Shown in pieces: positions 18,628 through 26,246 of a stretch of DNA of 64,000 nt. How positions within the stretch are numbered: the stretch's first letter is position 1; each line of letters starts with the position of its first letter. This stretch comes from Croceibacterium soli. Lineage in GTDB: Bacteria > Pseudomonadota > Alphaproteobacteria > Sphingomonadales > Sphingomonadaceae. Both the position numbers and the translations under genes were made by a program. The DNA is taken from positions 62,001 through 126,000 of the forward strand of contig NZ_WTYK01000003.1 in NCBI RefSeq assembly GCF_009828065.1, written 5' to 3'. The notes below the pieces were generated by a model. It saw nothing but the letters and a program-made list of their open reading frames with translations, searched no databases and was not told the origin of the DNA.

Positions 18628-19422
18628 TCAGCCGGATCTGGTCGCCACGGCGTAGAGTGCGATGGCGGCGGCGTTGGAGACGTTGAGGCTTTCCATCGCT
18701 TCGCCGATGGGCAGCCGCGCGAGGGCGTCGCAGTGCCCGGCGATGTTGTGGCGCAAGCCTTCGCCTTCGGCGCCGAGCACCAGCGCGATCGGGCCGGCGG
18801 GAAGGGCTTCGGCGAACTTGGCGTCCGCTTCGCCGGCCAGGCCGATTCGCCAGTATCCGGCTTCGGCCATCTCCTCCAGCGCGCGGGCCAGGTTGACCAC
18901 CCGAACCCACGGCACGATCTCCAGCGCGCCCGAAGCGGACTTGGCGACGACGCCGCTCTCCGGCGGGGCATGGCGGTCTTGCGTGACGATCGCGGCCGCG
19001 CCGAAAGCCGCCGCCGAACGCAGGATCGCGCCGACGTTGTGCGGATCGGTGACCTGGTCGAGCACCACGACCGGCCGGTCGGCCTCGCCGTTCAGCACTT
19101 CGTCGAGGTAGACGTCGGGCAGGGGATCGCACTCCAGCACCAGCCCCTGGTGCGGCGCGTCGCGGGCGACGAGCCGGCCGAGATCGGCGACTTCCGCGTA
19201 TTCGATGGGAAAACCTTCCGGCAGCTCTCCATCAAGCGAGGCCACGCCCTCCCGCGTGGCCCACAGCTTGCGGTGCTGGCGGAGCGGGTTCTTCAGCGCC
19301 GCTTCGACCGCGTGGCGGCCCCACAGCCGCACCTGGCCATGCGTCGCCCGGCCGGAGCCGCGTCCGCCCTGCATGCGCCCGGCGCGTCCGCGCAAACCCT
19401 TTTTACTGCTACTTTTTGCCAT
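18628..19422 (-). CDS. rlmB: 23S rRNA 2'-O-methyltransferase RlmB (TrmH family)
   Basis: This 264-residue SPOUT methyltransferase has a basic N-terminal tail (MAKSSSKKGLRGRAGRM), a substrate-binding domain opening LWGRHAVEAALKNP, and the three SPOUT motifs: DPHNVGAILRSAAAFGA, LVLGAEGEGLRHN and LNVSNAAAIALYA. RlmB methylates a guanosine in domain V of 23S rRNA; other TrmH-family targets are possible. The start at 19422 was chosen because the longer frame would run into the tRNA-Tyr gene. It is divergent from tRNA-Tyr. Confidence 0.9.
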   Translation of the reverse strand: MAKSSSKKGLRGRAGRMQGGRGSGRATHGQVRLWGRHAVEAALKNPLRQHRKLWATREGVASLDGELPEGFPIEYAEVADLGRLVARDAPHQGLVLECDPLPDVYLDEVLNGEADRPVVVLDQVTDPHNVGAILRSAAAFGAAAIVTQDRHAPPESGVVAKSASGALEIVPWVRVVNLARALEEMAEAGYWRIGLAGEADAKFAEALPAGPIALVLGAEGEGLRHNIAGHCDALARLPIGEAMESLNVSNAAAIALYAVATRSG

Positions 19423-19562
19423 GACACTCCTTGTTCGGCCCCTCCCTGCCAGCGGCACCATTGACAGGCAAGCGCCGCTTCGCCATGGACCCCCGCACTC
19501 GGCCGGAGCCCTTGCGACAAGGGCTGCAATCGGACGGTTTCGACCGTCGCCGGCACCAGGGT

Positions 19563-19648
19563 GGACAGGTGGCCGAGTGGTTAAAGGCAGCAGACTGTAA
19601 ATCTGCCCGCGCAAGCGTACGCTGGTTCGAATCCAGCCCTGTCCACCA
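19563..19648 (+). tRNA. tRNA-Tyr (GTA)
   Basis: Acceptor stem GGACAGG pairs with CCTGTCC, followed by discriminator A and encoded CCA. The anticodon GTA lies in CAGACTGTAAATCTG, a long variable arm follows (class II tRNA), and the T arm is CTGGTTCGAATCCAG. It reads toward an integrase gene starting 196 bp downstream, so its 3' end is the probable attachment site of that element. Confidence 0.96.
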
Positions 19649-19762
19649 CCGCCCTTCCCGGAGCGGCCCGCCGAAACCCGTAGAAACCGCAGAACTCCTA
19701 GGGTAACGTGCCCGTGCAGGCCCGCCTGTACCCGCCGCTTATCGCCTGCAGCCAGGCCGAAG

Positions 19763-19838
19763 TGTGGGGGAAGTGTGGGGGAAGATGGGCTTTCCCCCAC
19801 ATTCTGATTCCCCGGTGTGGGGGAGAAAAGTGTGGGGG
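19763..19838. repeat. Cluster of TGTGGGGG repeats before the integrase
   Basis: TGTGGGGG occurs four times directly (19763, 19774, 19816, 19831) and once inverted (19794-19801) within 76 bp. It lies between tRNA-Tyr and the integrase start. Such clusters next to a tyrosine recombinase may be its arm-type binding sites or an autoregulatory operator. Confidence 0.6.
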
Positions 19839-19844
19839 AAGATT

Positions 19845-21074
19845 ATGGGCAAACTGACCGCGGTGGCCGTGAAGGCGGCTCTGGCGAATCCAGGGACCTA
19901 CCAAGATGGCGATGGGCTGTTCCTGAAAGTGGACAAGCGGGGTGGCGCTTCCTGGACTTTACGACTCCAGCGCGACAGCAAACGGCAGGACATCGGACTC
20001 GGGTCCGCCAAGCTGCTGACATTGGCCGAGGCCCGTGAGAGAGCCGGGAGCCTGCGCAAGGCGGTGAAGGTCGAACGCCGCGATGTCCTGACGGAGCGGA
20101 AGGACGAAGCTGCCGCTAAAGTGACGTTCCGCGAAGCCGCCCTCCAGTATCATGCCGAGAACGAGGCAGGGTGGAAGAGCGCCGTCTACACCCGCCAGTG
20201 GCTTGCCGGCCTGGAGAACTATGCCTTCCCCAAGCTGGGCAACCAGCCGACCGGCAGCATCACGGCGGCGGACATTATCGCGGTCCTGGCTCCGATCTGG
20301 CAGGAGATCCCCGAAACGGCGCGCCAGGTCCGTAATCGGATCTGTGCGGTGCTGGACTATGCCCATGCGAAGGGCTGGCGCTCCACCGAGGCTCCCTCGG
20401 GCAGCGGCAGCCTCAAAGCGGGCCGCGGGCTGCCCCGGCAGGTCAAAGCCCGGGAGAACCGGAAAGCCATGCCGTACGTGGCCGTTCCCAGCTTCCTCAC
20501 AGCATTGCGCCGCAAACCCTCTTATGGAAAGCTGGCGCTCGAGCTGCTCGTCCTCACCGGGACACGCAGCCAGGAGGTGAGGCTGGCGACATGGGACGAG
20601 TTCGACCTCGAAGCTCGGCTGTGGACGATCCCGGCCGAACACATGAAGCGCAGCAAGGCCCACATCGTGCCCCTGTCCGATGCAGCCCTGGCGGTGCTCG
20701 CGAAAGCGGCGGCCTTGAAGCGGGAAGGGGCCGTCCAGGTCTTCCCCGGCGCAGCCGGCGGTCCGATGTCCGACATGACGCTGCTGAAGGTCCTGCGCGA
20801 CATGAGCGAGCCCTACCACGTCCACGGGTTCCGTTCGGCCCTAACGGACTGGGCGGCGAACGAGGGGCACCCAGATGCCGTCGTAGAGGCGGCCTTGGCG
20901 CACAAGACGCCCGACGCAGTGCAGGCCGCCTATCGCCGCACAACCTATCTCGGCACCCCGGACCAGCCGGGCCAGCGGGTGAGGCTGATGGCGGAATGGG
21001 GACGCTACTGCAGCGCTGCTGCTGCTGACAGCGCAACGATCGTGCCGATCGGAAAGGGGAGGGGAGGGAAATGA
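19845..21074 (+). CDS. Tyrosine recombinase/integrase, P4-like family
   Basis: The 409-residue integrase has an N-terminal DUF4102-type arm-binding domain (GDGLFLKVDKRGGASWTLRLQRD), a SAM-like core-binding domain (about 100-190), and the catalytic domain. The active-site residues are Arg in LTGTRSQEVRLATW, His-x-x-Arg in VHGFRSALTDWA, the later His in ALAHKTPDAV and Tyr in AAYRRTTYL. ATG 19845 gives the usual MGKLTAVAVK N terminus; the longer frame translates the TGTGGGGG repeats. It should catalyse integration into and excision from the adjacent tRNA-Tyr. It overlaps the next gene by 4 bp. Confidence 0.94.
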   Translation: MGKLTAVAVKAALANPGTYQDGDGLFLKVDKRGGASWTLRLQRDSKRQDIGLGSAKLLTLAEARERAGSLRKAVKVERRDVLTERKDEAAAKVTFREAALQYHAENEAGWKSAVYTRQWLAGLENYAFPKLGNQPTGSITAADIIAVLAPIWQEIPETARQVRNRICAVLDYAHAKGWRSTEAPSGSGSLKAGRGLPRQVKARENRKAMPYVAVPSFLTALRRKPSYGKLALELLVLTGTRSQEVRLATWDEFDLEARLWTIPAEHMKRSKAHIVPLSDAALAVLAKAAALKREGAVQVFPGAAGGPMSDMTLLKVLRDMSEPYHVHGFRSALTDWAANEGHPDAVVEAALAHKTPDAVQAAYRRTTYLGTPDQPGQRVRLMAEWGRYCSAAAADSATIVPIGKGRGGK

Positions 21075-21712
21075 GTGAGACACTAGAATTGCCAAGTGAG
21101 CCCGGCGACTTCGCCGATCAGGAAGCGGCGGCGCGGACACTCGCCGACGGGAAATGGATCAGTGCCAGCGAAGCACTTGATATGGTCTCGCAAGGACGGC
21201 GAGACGAAGGAGAACCAGGAGATGCAATCTGCTTCCGTGCGGAAAACGGGGAAGTTCGCGCAAGGGCGCGGCGGTGGATAACAATCGAGAATGGCCGCAC
21301 GTACGAGTGGCTCGACGAGTTGATCCCGCGCGACTTCTGGTGCGATCGCGACATGAGGAAAGACTGGTCACTCGGGGACTTCAAAAGCACGATCTACCTC
21401 GAGGGGGCCGAATTTGAGGTCACGGCGCTAGGCGTCACTTTCGAGCTGTCGGACATCGAAGCCATCTCTGGAGCACTCACATCCGGGCGCTCTTTGACGG
21501 TGAGCAAGCGGGGGCGGCCAAAAGGCAGCGGCGGTCACGGTGCAGTGGACGCCATCATTGTCGAAAAAATGCGGCAGTATTTATCCAACAATCCCGGCAA
21601 GACGGTCTACTCCACAGCGGGGCTATTCGCCGGCCAGGCCGCCGGGGGTGGCTGCTTCGAAACGAAGCAACGGCGGTTATGTGCTGCCTACAAGAAGGCG
21701 TTCCCCAGCTAG
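21071..21712 (+). CDS. Hypothetical protein of the tRNA-Tyr element
   Basis: I do not recognise this 213-residue soluble protein. The first 60 residues are acidic with a helical GKWISASEALDMVSQ segment. The centre is a mixed fold with YEWLDELIPRDFW. A basic linker (SVSKRGRPKGSG-like, residues 143-154) precedes a C-terminal helical domain (VEKMRQYLSNNPGK and CFETKQRRLCAAYKKAF), which suggests nucleic-acid binding. The AT content is higher than in core genes. It overlaps the integrase stop by 4 bp (ATGA), so the two are co-translated cargo or accessory genes of the element. Confidence 0.7.
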   Translation: MSETLELPSEPGDFADQEAAARTLADGKWISASEALDMVSQGRRDEGEPGDAICFRAENGEVRARARRWITIENGRTYEWLDELIPRDFWCDRDMRKDWSLGDFKSTIYLEGAEFEVTALGVTFELSDIEAISGALTSGRSLTVSKRGRPKGSGGHGAVDAIIVEKMRQYLSNNPGKTVYSTAGLFAGQAAGGGCFETKQRRLCAAYKKAFPS

Positions 21713-21827
21713 CCGGCTTTTCCTGACAATAGTCGTCATTTTTTGACGATGACCAGGCATGCTCCTGCACGCAAGATTCCGCCACGGCTCGTGCAATCCC
21801 GTGCCAGCCGTGACGGAGTATCCCTCG

Positions 21828-22016
21828 ATGGAGCCTATCCTCTGTTCACAAGCCGAAGCCGGAAAGATGCTGGCGATCGGCAAAACCAAGCTGGGCGAAC
21901 TCATCGCCCAAGGAGAACTTGAATCTGTCCGCATCGGCTCGCGCCGGCTCGTTAAGATCGCGAGCATTAGGCAGCTGGCCGGCTTCGATCACGCTCGGCA
22001 GGGAGAGGCGGAATGA
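21828..22016 (+). CDS. Excisionase-like helix-turn-helix protein
   Basis: The product has 62 residues from ATG 21828. LCSQAEAGKMLAIGKTKLGELIAQGELESVRIGSRRLVKIASI is the pattern of the MerR-like excisionase domain (helix, DNA-contact helix, small wing with RIGSRRLV). Proteins of this kind direct excision by the neighbouring integrase or regulate its expression. The longer frame from 21759 lacks homology. It overlaps the primase fragment by 4 bp. The family assignment is good; the role as excisionase is inferred from position. Confidence 0.78.
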   Translation: MEPILCSQAEAGKMLAIGKTKLGELIAQGELESVRIGSRRLVKIASIRQLAGFDHARQGEAE

Positions 22017-22711
22017 CTGCCCCCACATCGCCAGCCGCGCAGGTCGCATCTGTCGCATCGTTCTTCCGCATGCACCTCCCTCGCACCGGGCACATCTGCA
22101 TCGCCAACCATGCCGATGGCAGGTTCTCTCCCTCCTTCTGCTCTGACGCCGAGAAAGCCGCGGCGCGTGCCATCACGCTCGATGCGGGGCGGCGGGGGCA
22201 GGTCTACTTCGGGTGCGCCGTTTATGCTGATCCGGCTTCCGGTCGGAAAGGTCACAACGTGGCCGCGGCTCGCTCCCTCTGGCTCGATATCGATACGCGA
22301 GAGTGGAAGGACGACGCTCCTTACGCTGACAGACCGGCAGCCAAGCTCGCTCTCGCCAAGTTCTGCTGCGAGATCGGACTGCCTGACCCAACGGTCGTCG
22401 ACTCCGGCAACGGCTTGCATGTCTATTGGCCTTTGGACCGTGACCTGAAGCCGGCAGAGTGGCGGGGGCTGGCTCAGTTGCTCAAGCTGGCAACCCTCAG
22501 GTCGGGCTTGGTGATCGTGCCGGATAGGCTTCTTTGCACCGCGGGTGAACTACGCTGTCATGCTGCCTCCGGCATCGCCCTGATCGTGCTTGGGCTACGG
22601 GATCTACCTGTTCCTGCTGCCGAGGTTACGACGAAAGCAGAGACGTCAGCGGATCGCGGCGCGCAATCTTCGGGAGCTTGTCACTCGAGATTGCTGATCG
22701 GGCGTGCTTAG
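22013..22711 (+). pseudogene. Truncated phage/plasmid-type DNA primase
   Basis: The first 165 or so of 232 residues look like the N-terminal domain of an element-borne primase of the archaeo-eukaryotic type. RSLWLDIDTREW carries the DxD metal motif and VDSGNGLHVYWPL the conserved SGxGxHxY. After about position 22490 the expected core is missing, and the frame continues as unrelated sequence (SGLVIVPDRLLCTAGEL and onward) with no helicase part. Complete proteins of this type exceed 500 residues. I infer an internal deletion that fused the 5' end of the gene to unrelated DNA. The element can therefore probably not replicate on its own. Confidence 0.65.
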
Positions 22712-22718
22712 CGAAAGA

Positions 22719-22937
22719 TCAGACCTCGTCGTCAGGCATGAGCAAGTCGATATGCGGCACCTCGAGCGCCTGAGCCAACTCAAAGAGCGTTATCACCGTC
22801 GGGTTGCGCCGCCCGCGCTCAAGGCTGCTGAGATACTGCTGGCTGAAGCCGGAGCGTTCGGCAACCTCCTCCTGCGTCAGACCCTTCTCGCGCCGCAGAC
22901 GAGCGACATTTCTCCCCACGAGCTTGCGCATATCCAT
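22719..22937 (-). CDS. XRE/Cro-family transcriptional regulator
   Basis: The product has 72 residues from 22937, almost entirely an HTH_3 domain: RNVARLRREKGLTQEEVAERSGFSQQYLSSLERGRRNPTVITLFELAQAL. The recognition helix is SQQYLSSLERG. There is no effector or dimerisation domain. Just upstream is the inverted repeat AAGTT-TATC-AACTT (22966-22979), a good candidate operator for autoregulation. It is convergent with the truncated primase. Regulators of this kind maintain or control mobile elements; here it may also control the small membrane-protein gene that diverges from it. Confidence 0.85.
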   Translation of the reverse strand: MDMRKLVGRNVARLRREKGLTQEEVAERSGFSQQYLSSLERGRRNPTVITLFELAQALEVPHIDLLMPDDEV

Positions 22938-22965
22938 GGACTGCGCGTCGCAGTTTACACATTTT

Positions 22966-22979
22966 AAGTTTATCAACTT
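22966..22979. promoter_or_regulatory. Palindromic candidate operator of the XRE regulator
   Basis: A perfect 5-bp inverted repeat AAGTT/AACTT is separated by TATC, with flanking T and A tracts that extend the symmetry. It lies 29 bp upstream of the regulator's start codon in an AT-rich stretch (22955-22986), where its promoter should be. Confidence 0.5.
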
Positions 22980-23107
22980 TAGTATGTTCTGAGCGGTCAG
23001 GTGACTGTGCGGACGAATGGATCGCGAGCGTCTCACTCTCGTGATCGTGTGAACAGGTGTTTGGTCTCGCGATCTGGTGCTCGCAGGTTTAATCAAGAGG
23101 AGGTTTC

Positions 23108-23269
23108 ATGGCGATTGACGGTCACGACTCACAGTCTTTCCACCAAGGGTTCAACGCGGCAGCCTTCGTCGAGCTCTGCACTCTCGCATACCTAGAGGTA
23201 ATATCTGGAGCGGTCTTTGTCGTGCTTACGCTGGTCCTTGTTGGGGTTTATGTCAGCCGACATAGATAG
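23108..23269 (+). CDS. Small single-pass membrane protein (53 aa)
   Basis: This short frame is preceded by an excellent ribosome binding site (AAGAGGAGG, 6 bp before ATG). The product has a polar N terminus (MAIDGHDSQSFHQGF), then AAFVELCTLAYLEVISGA running into a hydrophobic segment (VFVVLTLVLVGVYV), and a short basic tail SRHR, so one membrane helix with the N terminus probably outside. I do not recognise it. It diverges from the XRE gene across 170 bp. The strong Shine-Dalgarno and clean hydrophobic helix argue for a real gene despite the size. Confidence 0.6.
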   Translation: MAIDGHDSQSFHQGFNAAAFVELCTLAYLEVISGAVFVVLTLVLVGVYVSRHR

Positions 23270-24054
23270 CGACGCACCATGCCGCGATGGCAGTCGCTCA
23301 GCCATCGGAAATCGCCGAGCCGCAGTCATGCGTTGCAACTGAGCATCCGCGCCGCACCTGTTGCGCAGGGATCTCTGCCAGATGTCTCGCAACTGACGGT
23401 TCGGTGACGGCCGATTACCTTCGTGTCTTGGTGGTAGGGGTAGCGCCTTCCGCCGCGACGTCGCCGCCCTGACGACCGACCTGCCTCCTGTGCGAGCAGC
23501 GGAGACGTGATCAGAGCATCCGGGGACGCCAAAATCGTGTTTCTTGGATAGTCCCTCAGGAAAAATTGGCGAAAATTTTTTGAGGCACCATGAAAGCGCC
23601 CCATGCGTTCGCTCGAGCTCCCCCATGGCACCCGCTCCAGGGCAAAGAATTCTTCCTTAAGTGCCGCCCGCCCGCTCAGATACACACCCGACCTTCGGTC
23701 CGCGCTGACCACAGGAGAGGGCGCGTCAACACCGATGCCTTCGGGCACTACAGAAATGTGGGAGGAAATGGGGGGGAGACAAAACCCGACTCCAGATCTC
23801 ATAACTGAAACAGCCAGCTAGGCTGAAAGTTCGATACAAGCCCTGCCACCACCGGTGCCCCACCCAAGCGAGCATCGCGCTCGGCCCGAGGCGGCATCCC
23901 CCAAAAGCATAGGCGCTTCCGCGTTCCGGAGCGGCATGATATGCATCTGTCGACGGGCAGATGGGGATCAGGCGTGACACTCTCGTTCGGCAGCGAAGCT
24001 CTCGATTTTGCGGCGAGACGTCTGCGTATGCTGCCGTACCCGAGAGGCTGAGCG
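23270..24054. other. Gene-poor right end of the tRNA-Tyr element
   Basis: No frame in these 785 bp has a convincing start, codon use or homology. Two items are visible. One is an AT-rich inverted repeat at 23553-23585 (CCTCAGGAAAAATT with AATTTTTTGAGG) that could be a terminator. The other is a stretch at 23829-23855 resembling the 3' end of tRNA-Tyr. The segment is probably decayed element DNA plus the promoter region of the gene at 24055. Confidence 0.5.
23829..23855 (+). other. tRNA-Tyr 3'-end-like segment, possible attR remnant
   Basis: The segment beginning GTTCGATACAAGCCCTG aligns with the tRNA-Tyr 3' end (GTTCGAATCCAGCCCTG and onward through CCACCACCG) with about five differences including gaps. 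It is in the orientation and position expected for the right attachment site of an element inserted at the tRNA 3' end. The divergence leaves real doubt. Confidence 0.4.
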
Positions 24055-25092
24055 GTGTTCTTCGCCCACTTCCGCGATGGCGAGGGCTGCAAGTCCTACA
24101 TCGTCGGTTGCGAGGAGACCTGCGCGGCGGCGATCATCGATCCGGCGCTCGACCTGGTCGATCGCTATGTCGGGGAGATCGGCAAGCACGGGCTGCGCGT
24201 CCGCTACCTCATCGACACGCATACCCACGCCGATCACTTTTCGGGTGCGCAGGCGCTGCGCAAGGCGTTCGGCGCACCGATCGTGATGCACCGATACTCG
24301 CCGGCTCCCTATGTGGACCTGCATGTGGAGGACGGGCATTCCCTGCCGCTGGGTTCAATGCGCATGCACATCCTGCACACGCCCGGCCATACACTCGACT
24401 CGATGGCCGTCCAGGTCGAGGACCGGGTCTTCACCGGCGACACCCTGCTGATCGGCGGCACCGGCCGCAGCGACTTGCCGAGCGGCGATCCCGATCAGTT
24501 GTACGACAGTTTGTTCGGCAGGCTTCTCGCGCTGCCGGACGCCACGCTGGTGTATCCCGCGCACGACTACAAAGGGCGCGAGAGCTCGACGATCGGGGAA
24601 GAGCGCCGCTCCAATCCGCGGCTGGCGAAGACCGAGCGGGCCGACTTCGTGGCGCTGATGACCAGCCTCAATCTTTCGGCGCCGACGCATCTCACCGAAG
24701 CGCTGCGCACCAACATGTCCGGCGGGAAGACGGTGCGCCAGCTCCTGGCCGAAGCCGGCGCGCGCGTGCCGTTCATGTCGATGGAGGAGCTTCGGCGCCG
24801 GCTCGCGGCCCGGGCCAACGACTTCGTCATCCTCGATGTTCGCGAGCGGGAGGCTTACGCCGAAGGGCACGTCGCGGGCGCCGTTCACCTTCCACGGGGG
24901 CAGCTCGAACTGCGGGTCAATCAAGTGTTGCCGGACCCGGGCGTGGAGATCCTCACGATCTGCGAGTTCGGCAAGATCTCGACACTCGCCGCGGCCACCT
25001 TGCGCGAGCTGGGCTTTCAGCGCGCCACCGCGCTGGACGGCGGCATGGCGGCGTGGCGCGAAAGCGGGAACGCGGTCCAAACGGCGATGTGA
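24055..25092 (+). CDS. Persulfide dioxygenase-like MBL-fold protein fused to rhodanese
   Basis: The product has 345 residues from a GTG. The N-terminal 230 residues are a metallo-beta-lactamase fold of the ETHE1/glyoxalase II type, with metal ligands THTHADH (about residue 58), HTPGHT, and the Asp of VFTGDTLL followed by GGTGRSDL, then YPAHDY. The C-terminal 100 residues are a rhodanese domain (LDVREREAYAEGHVAGAVHLP) with the active-site Cys in TICEFGKIS. Such fusions oxidise glutathione persulfide and handle the sulfur as sulfite/thiosulfate. It stands alone directly beyond the tRNA-Tyr element and may be backbone. Confidence 0.85.
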   Translation: MFFAHFRDGEGCKSYIVGCEETCAAAIIDPALDLVDRYVGEIGKHGLRVRYLIDTHTHADHFSGAQALRKAFGAPIVMHRYSPAPYVDLHVEDGHSLPLGSMRMHILHTPGHTLDSMAVQVEDRVFTGDTLLIGGTGRSDLPSGDPDQLYDSLFGRLLALPDATLVYPAHDYKGRESSTIGEERRSNPRLAKTERADFVALMTSLNLSAPTHLTEALRTNMSGGKTVRQLLAEAGARVPFMSMEELRRRLAARANDFVILDVREREAYAEGHVAGAVHLPRGQLELRVNQVLPDPGVEILTICEFGKISTLAAATLRELGFQRATALDGGMAAWRESGNAVQTAM

Positions 25093-25172
25093 ACAGCCAG
25101 GCGCCGGAGCTTGCGGGCAGTCCTCAACTAGGAAATACTTGGCTCGCTAACGACAACAGGGGGTAGCTCGAC

Positions 25173-25382
25173 ATGCGCACGATATTCACACCGGTCCTCG
25201 CGGCCGCGCTGGTTGCCGCTCCGGCGGCGGCACAGGCCGGCGAGCGGACCGCGGCCTCTTTCGAGCAGGGCGAACGGATCGCCGGCAATCCGTGGATCCC
25301 GCTGCTGGTCGGCCTGGCCGTGGCGATCGCCATCGCCGTGGTGGTGTTCGACGATGACGACGACGAAGCGGTCAGCCCCTGA
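25173..25382 (+). CDS. Small secreted or membrane hypothetical protein
   Basis: The 69-residue product has a signal peptide (FTPVLAAALVAAPAAAQA), a short polar mature stretch, then a second hydrophobic helix (PLLVGLAVAIAIAVVVF) followed by a very acidic tail FDDDDDEAVSP. A membrane-anchored peptide with the acidic C terminus in the cytoplasm is likely. GGGGG upstream serves as ribosome binding site. I recall similar proteins in sphingomonads but know no function. Confidence 0.6.
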   Translation: MRTIFTPVLAAALVAAPAAAQAGERTAASFEQGERIAGNPWIPLLVGLAVAIAIAVVVFDDDDDEAVSP

Positions 25383-25493
25383 CGCTGCCTGTTTCCGCTC
25401 ACCACGCTGCTTCGGGAGCAGCCGGATCACGGCGCAGCGGGTCGCCTGCCGAAGCGCTTGTGACGCCCGCGGTTACGCCCTAGATGCAACCTC

Positions 25494-26246
25494 ATGGCCG
25501 GTGATTTACTAGACAACCGAGGCCGGGGGCATGCCGAATGGGGCTGGCCGTCGATCCATCCGGAAGGGCGGAAGTTCGGGCTCGCGGCGGTCGGCGTATC
25601 GCTGATCTTCCTGCTGTTGTTCGACTGGGAAATCGTCGGCTGGCCGCTGCTGCTGCTGTCGCTGGGCGTGTTCGCGTTCTTCCGCGATCCCGAGCGGGTG
25701 GTGCCGCAAGGGCAGGACTTCATCGTCTCACCGGCCGACGGCCTGATCACCCAGATCGGCCAGGTCGCGCCGCCGGTGGAACTGCAGGGGCTCGACCCGC
25801 AGGACGGCATCGGGCTCGGCAGCGAGCCGGTGACGCGGATTTCGATCTTCCTGTCGGTGTTCGACGTGCACATCAACCGCGCCCCGGTGGGCGGCACCGT
25901 GCGGCGGGTGGTCTACATCCCCGGCAAGTTCACGAACGCCGATCTCGACAAGGCGAGCGAGGAGAACGAGCGCCAGCACGTGCTGATCGAGCGCAGCGAC
26001 GGGACGGTTCTCGCCTTCACCCAGATCGCGGGCCTCGTGACGCGCCGGATCGTGCCGTTCATCAAGCCGGGCGACATTCTCGCCGCCGGGCAGCGGGTCG
26101 GGCTGATCCGCTTCGGCAGCCGCGTGGACGTGTACCTGCCGCAAGGAACGGACCCGAAAGTCCTGCTGGGGCAGAGAGTGATCGCCGGTGAAACGATCCT
26201 GGCGGAAATCGGCCGCCAGGGCCTGATAGAGGGTGTCAGCCAATGA
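25494..26246 (+). CDS. psd: Phosphatidylserine decarboxylase proenzyme
   Basis: The 250-residue product makes phosphatidylethanolamine from phosphatidylserine. It has an N-terminal membrane part ([16 protein letters not shown] and [18 protein letters not shown]), then [24 protein letters not shown], and the self-cleavage site Gly-Ser in [12 protein letters not shown], which generates the pyruvoyl group. This is the short, archaeal-like type II form usual in alphaproteobacteria. It overlaps pssA by 4 bp (ATGA), so substrate-producing and substrate-using enzymes are co-translated. Confidence 0.94.
   Translation: MAGDLLDNRGRGHAEWGWPSIHPEGRKFGLAAVGVSLIFLLLFDWEIVGWPLLLLSLGVFAFFRDPERVVPQGQDFIVSPADGLITQIGQVAPPVELQGLDPQDGIGLGSEPVTRISIFLSVFDVHINRAPVGGTVRRVVYIPGKFTNADLDKASEENERQHVLIERSDGTVLAFTQIAGLVTRRIVPFIKPGDILAAGQRVGLIRFGSRVDVYLPQGTDPKVLLGQRVIAGETILAEIGRQGLIEGVSQ

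Noticed and set aside
21759-21827. Longer N terminus for the excisionase-like protein
   Set aside because: The added residues do not fit the family, while ATG 21828 gives a complete domain of normal size.
23192-23802. Overlapping minus-strand frames of 144 and 158 codons in the element's right end
   Set aside because: Composition is Arg/Ser-rich and irregular, with no ribosome binding site, no recognisable domain, and mutual overlap; probably decayed DNA.
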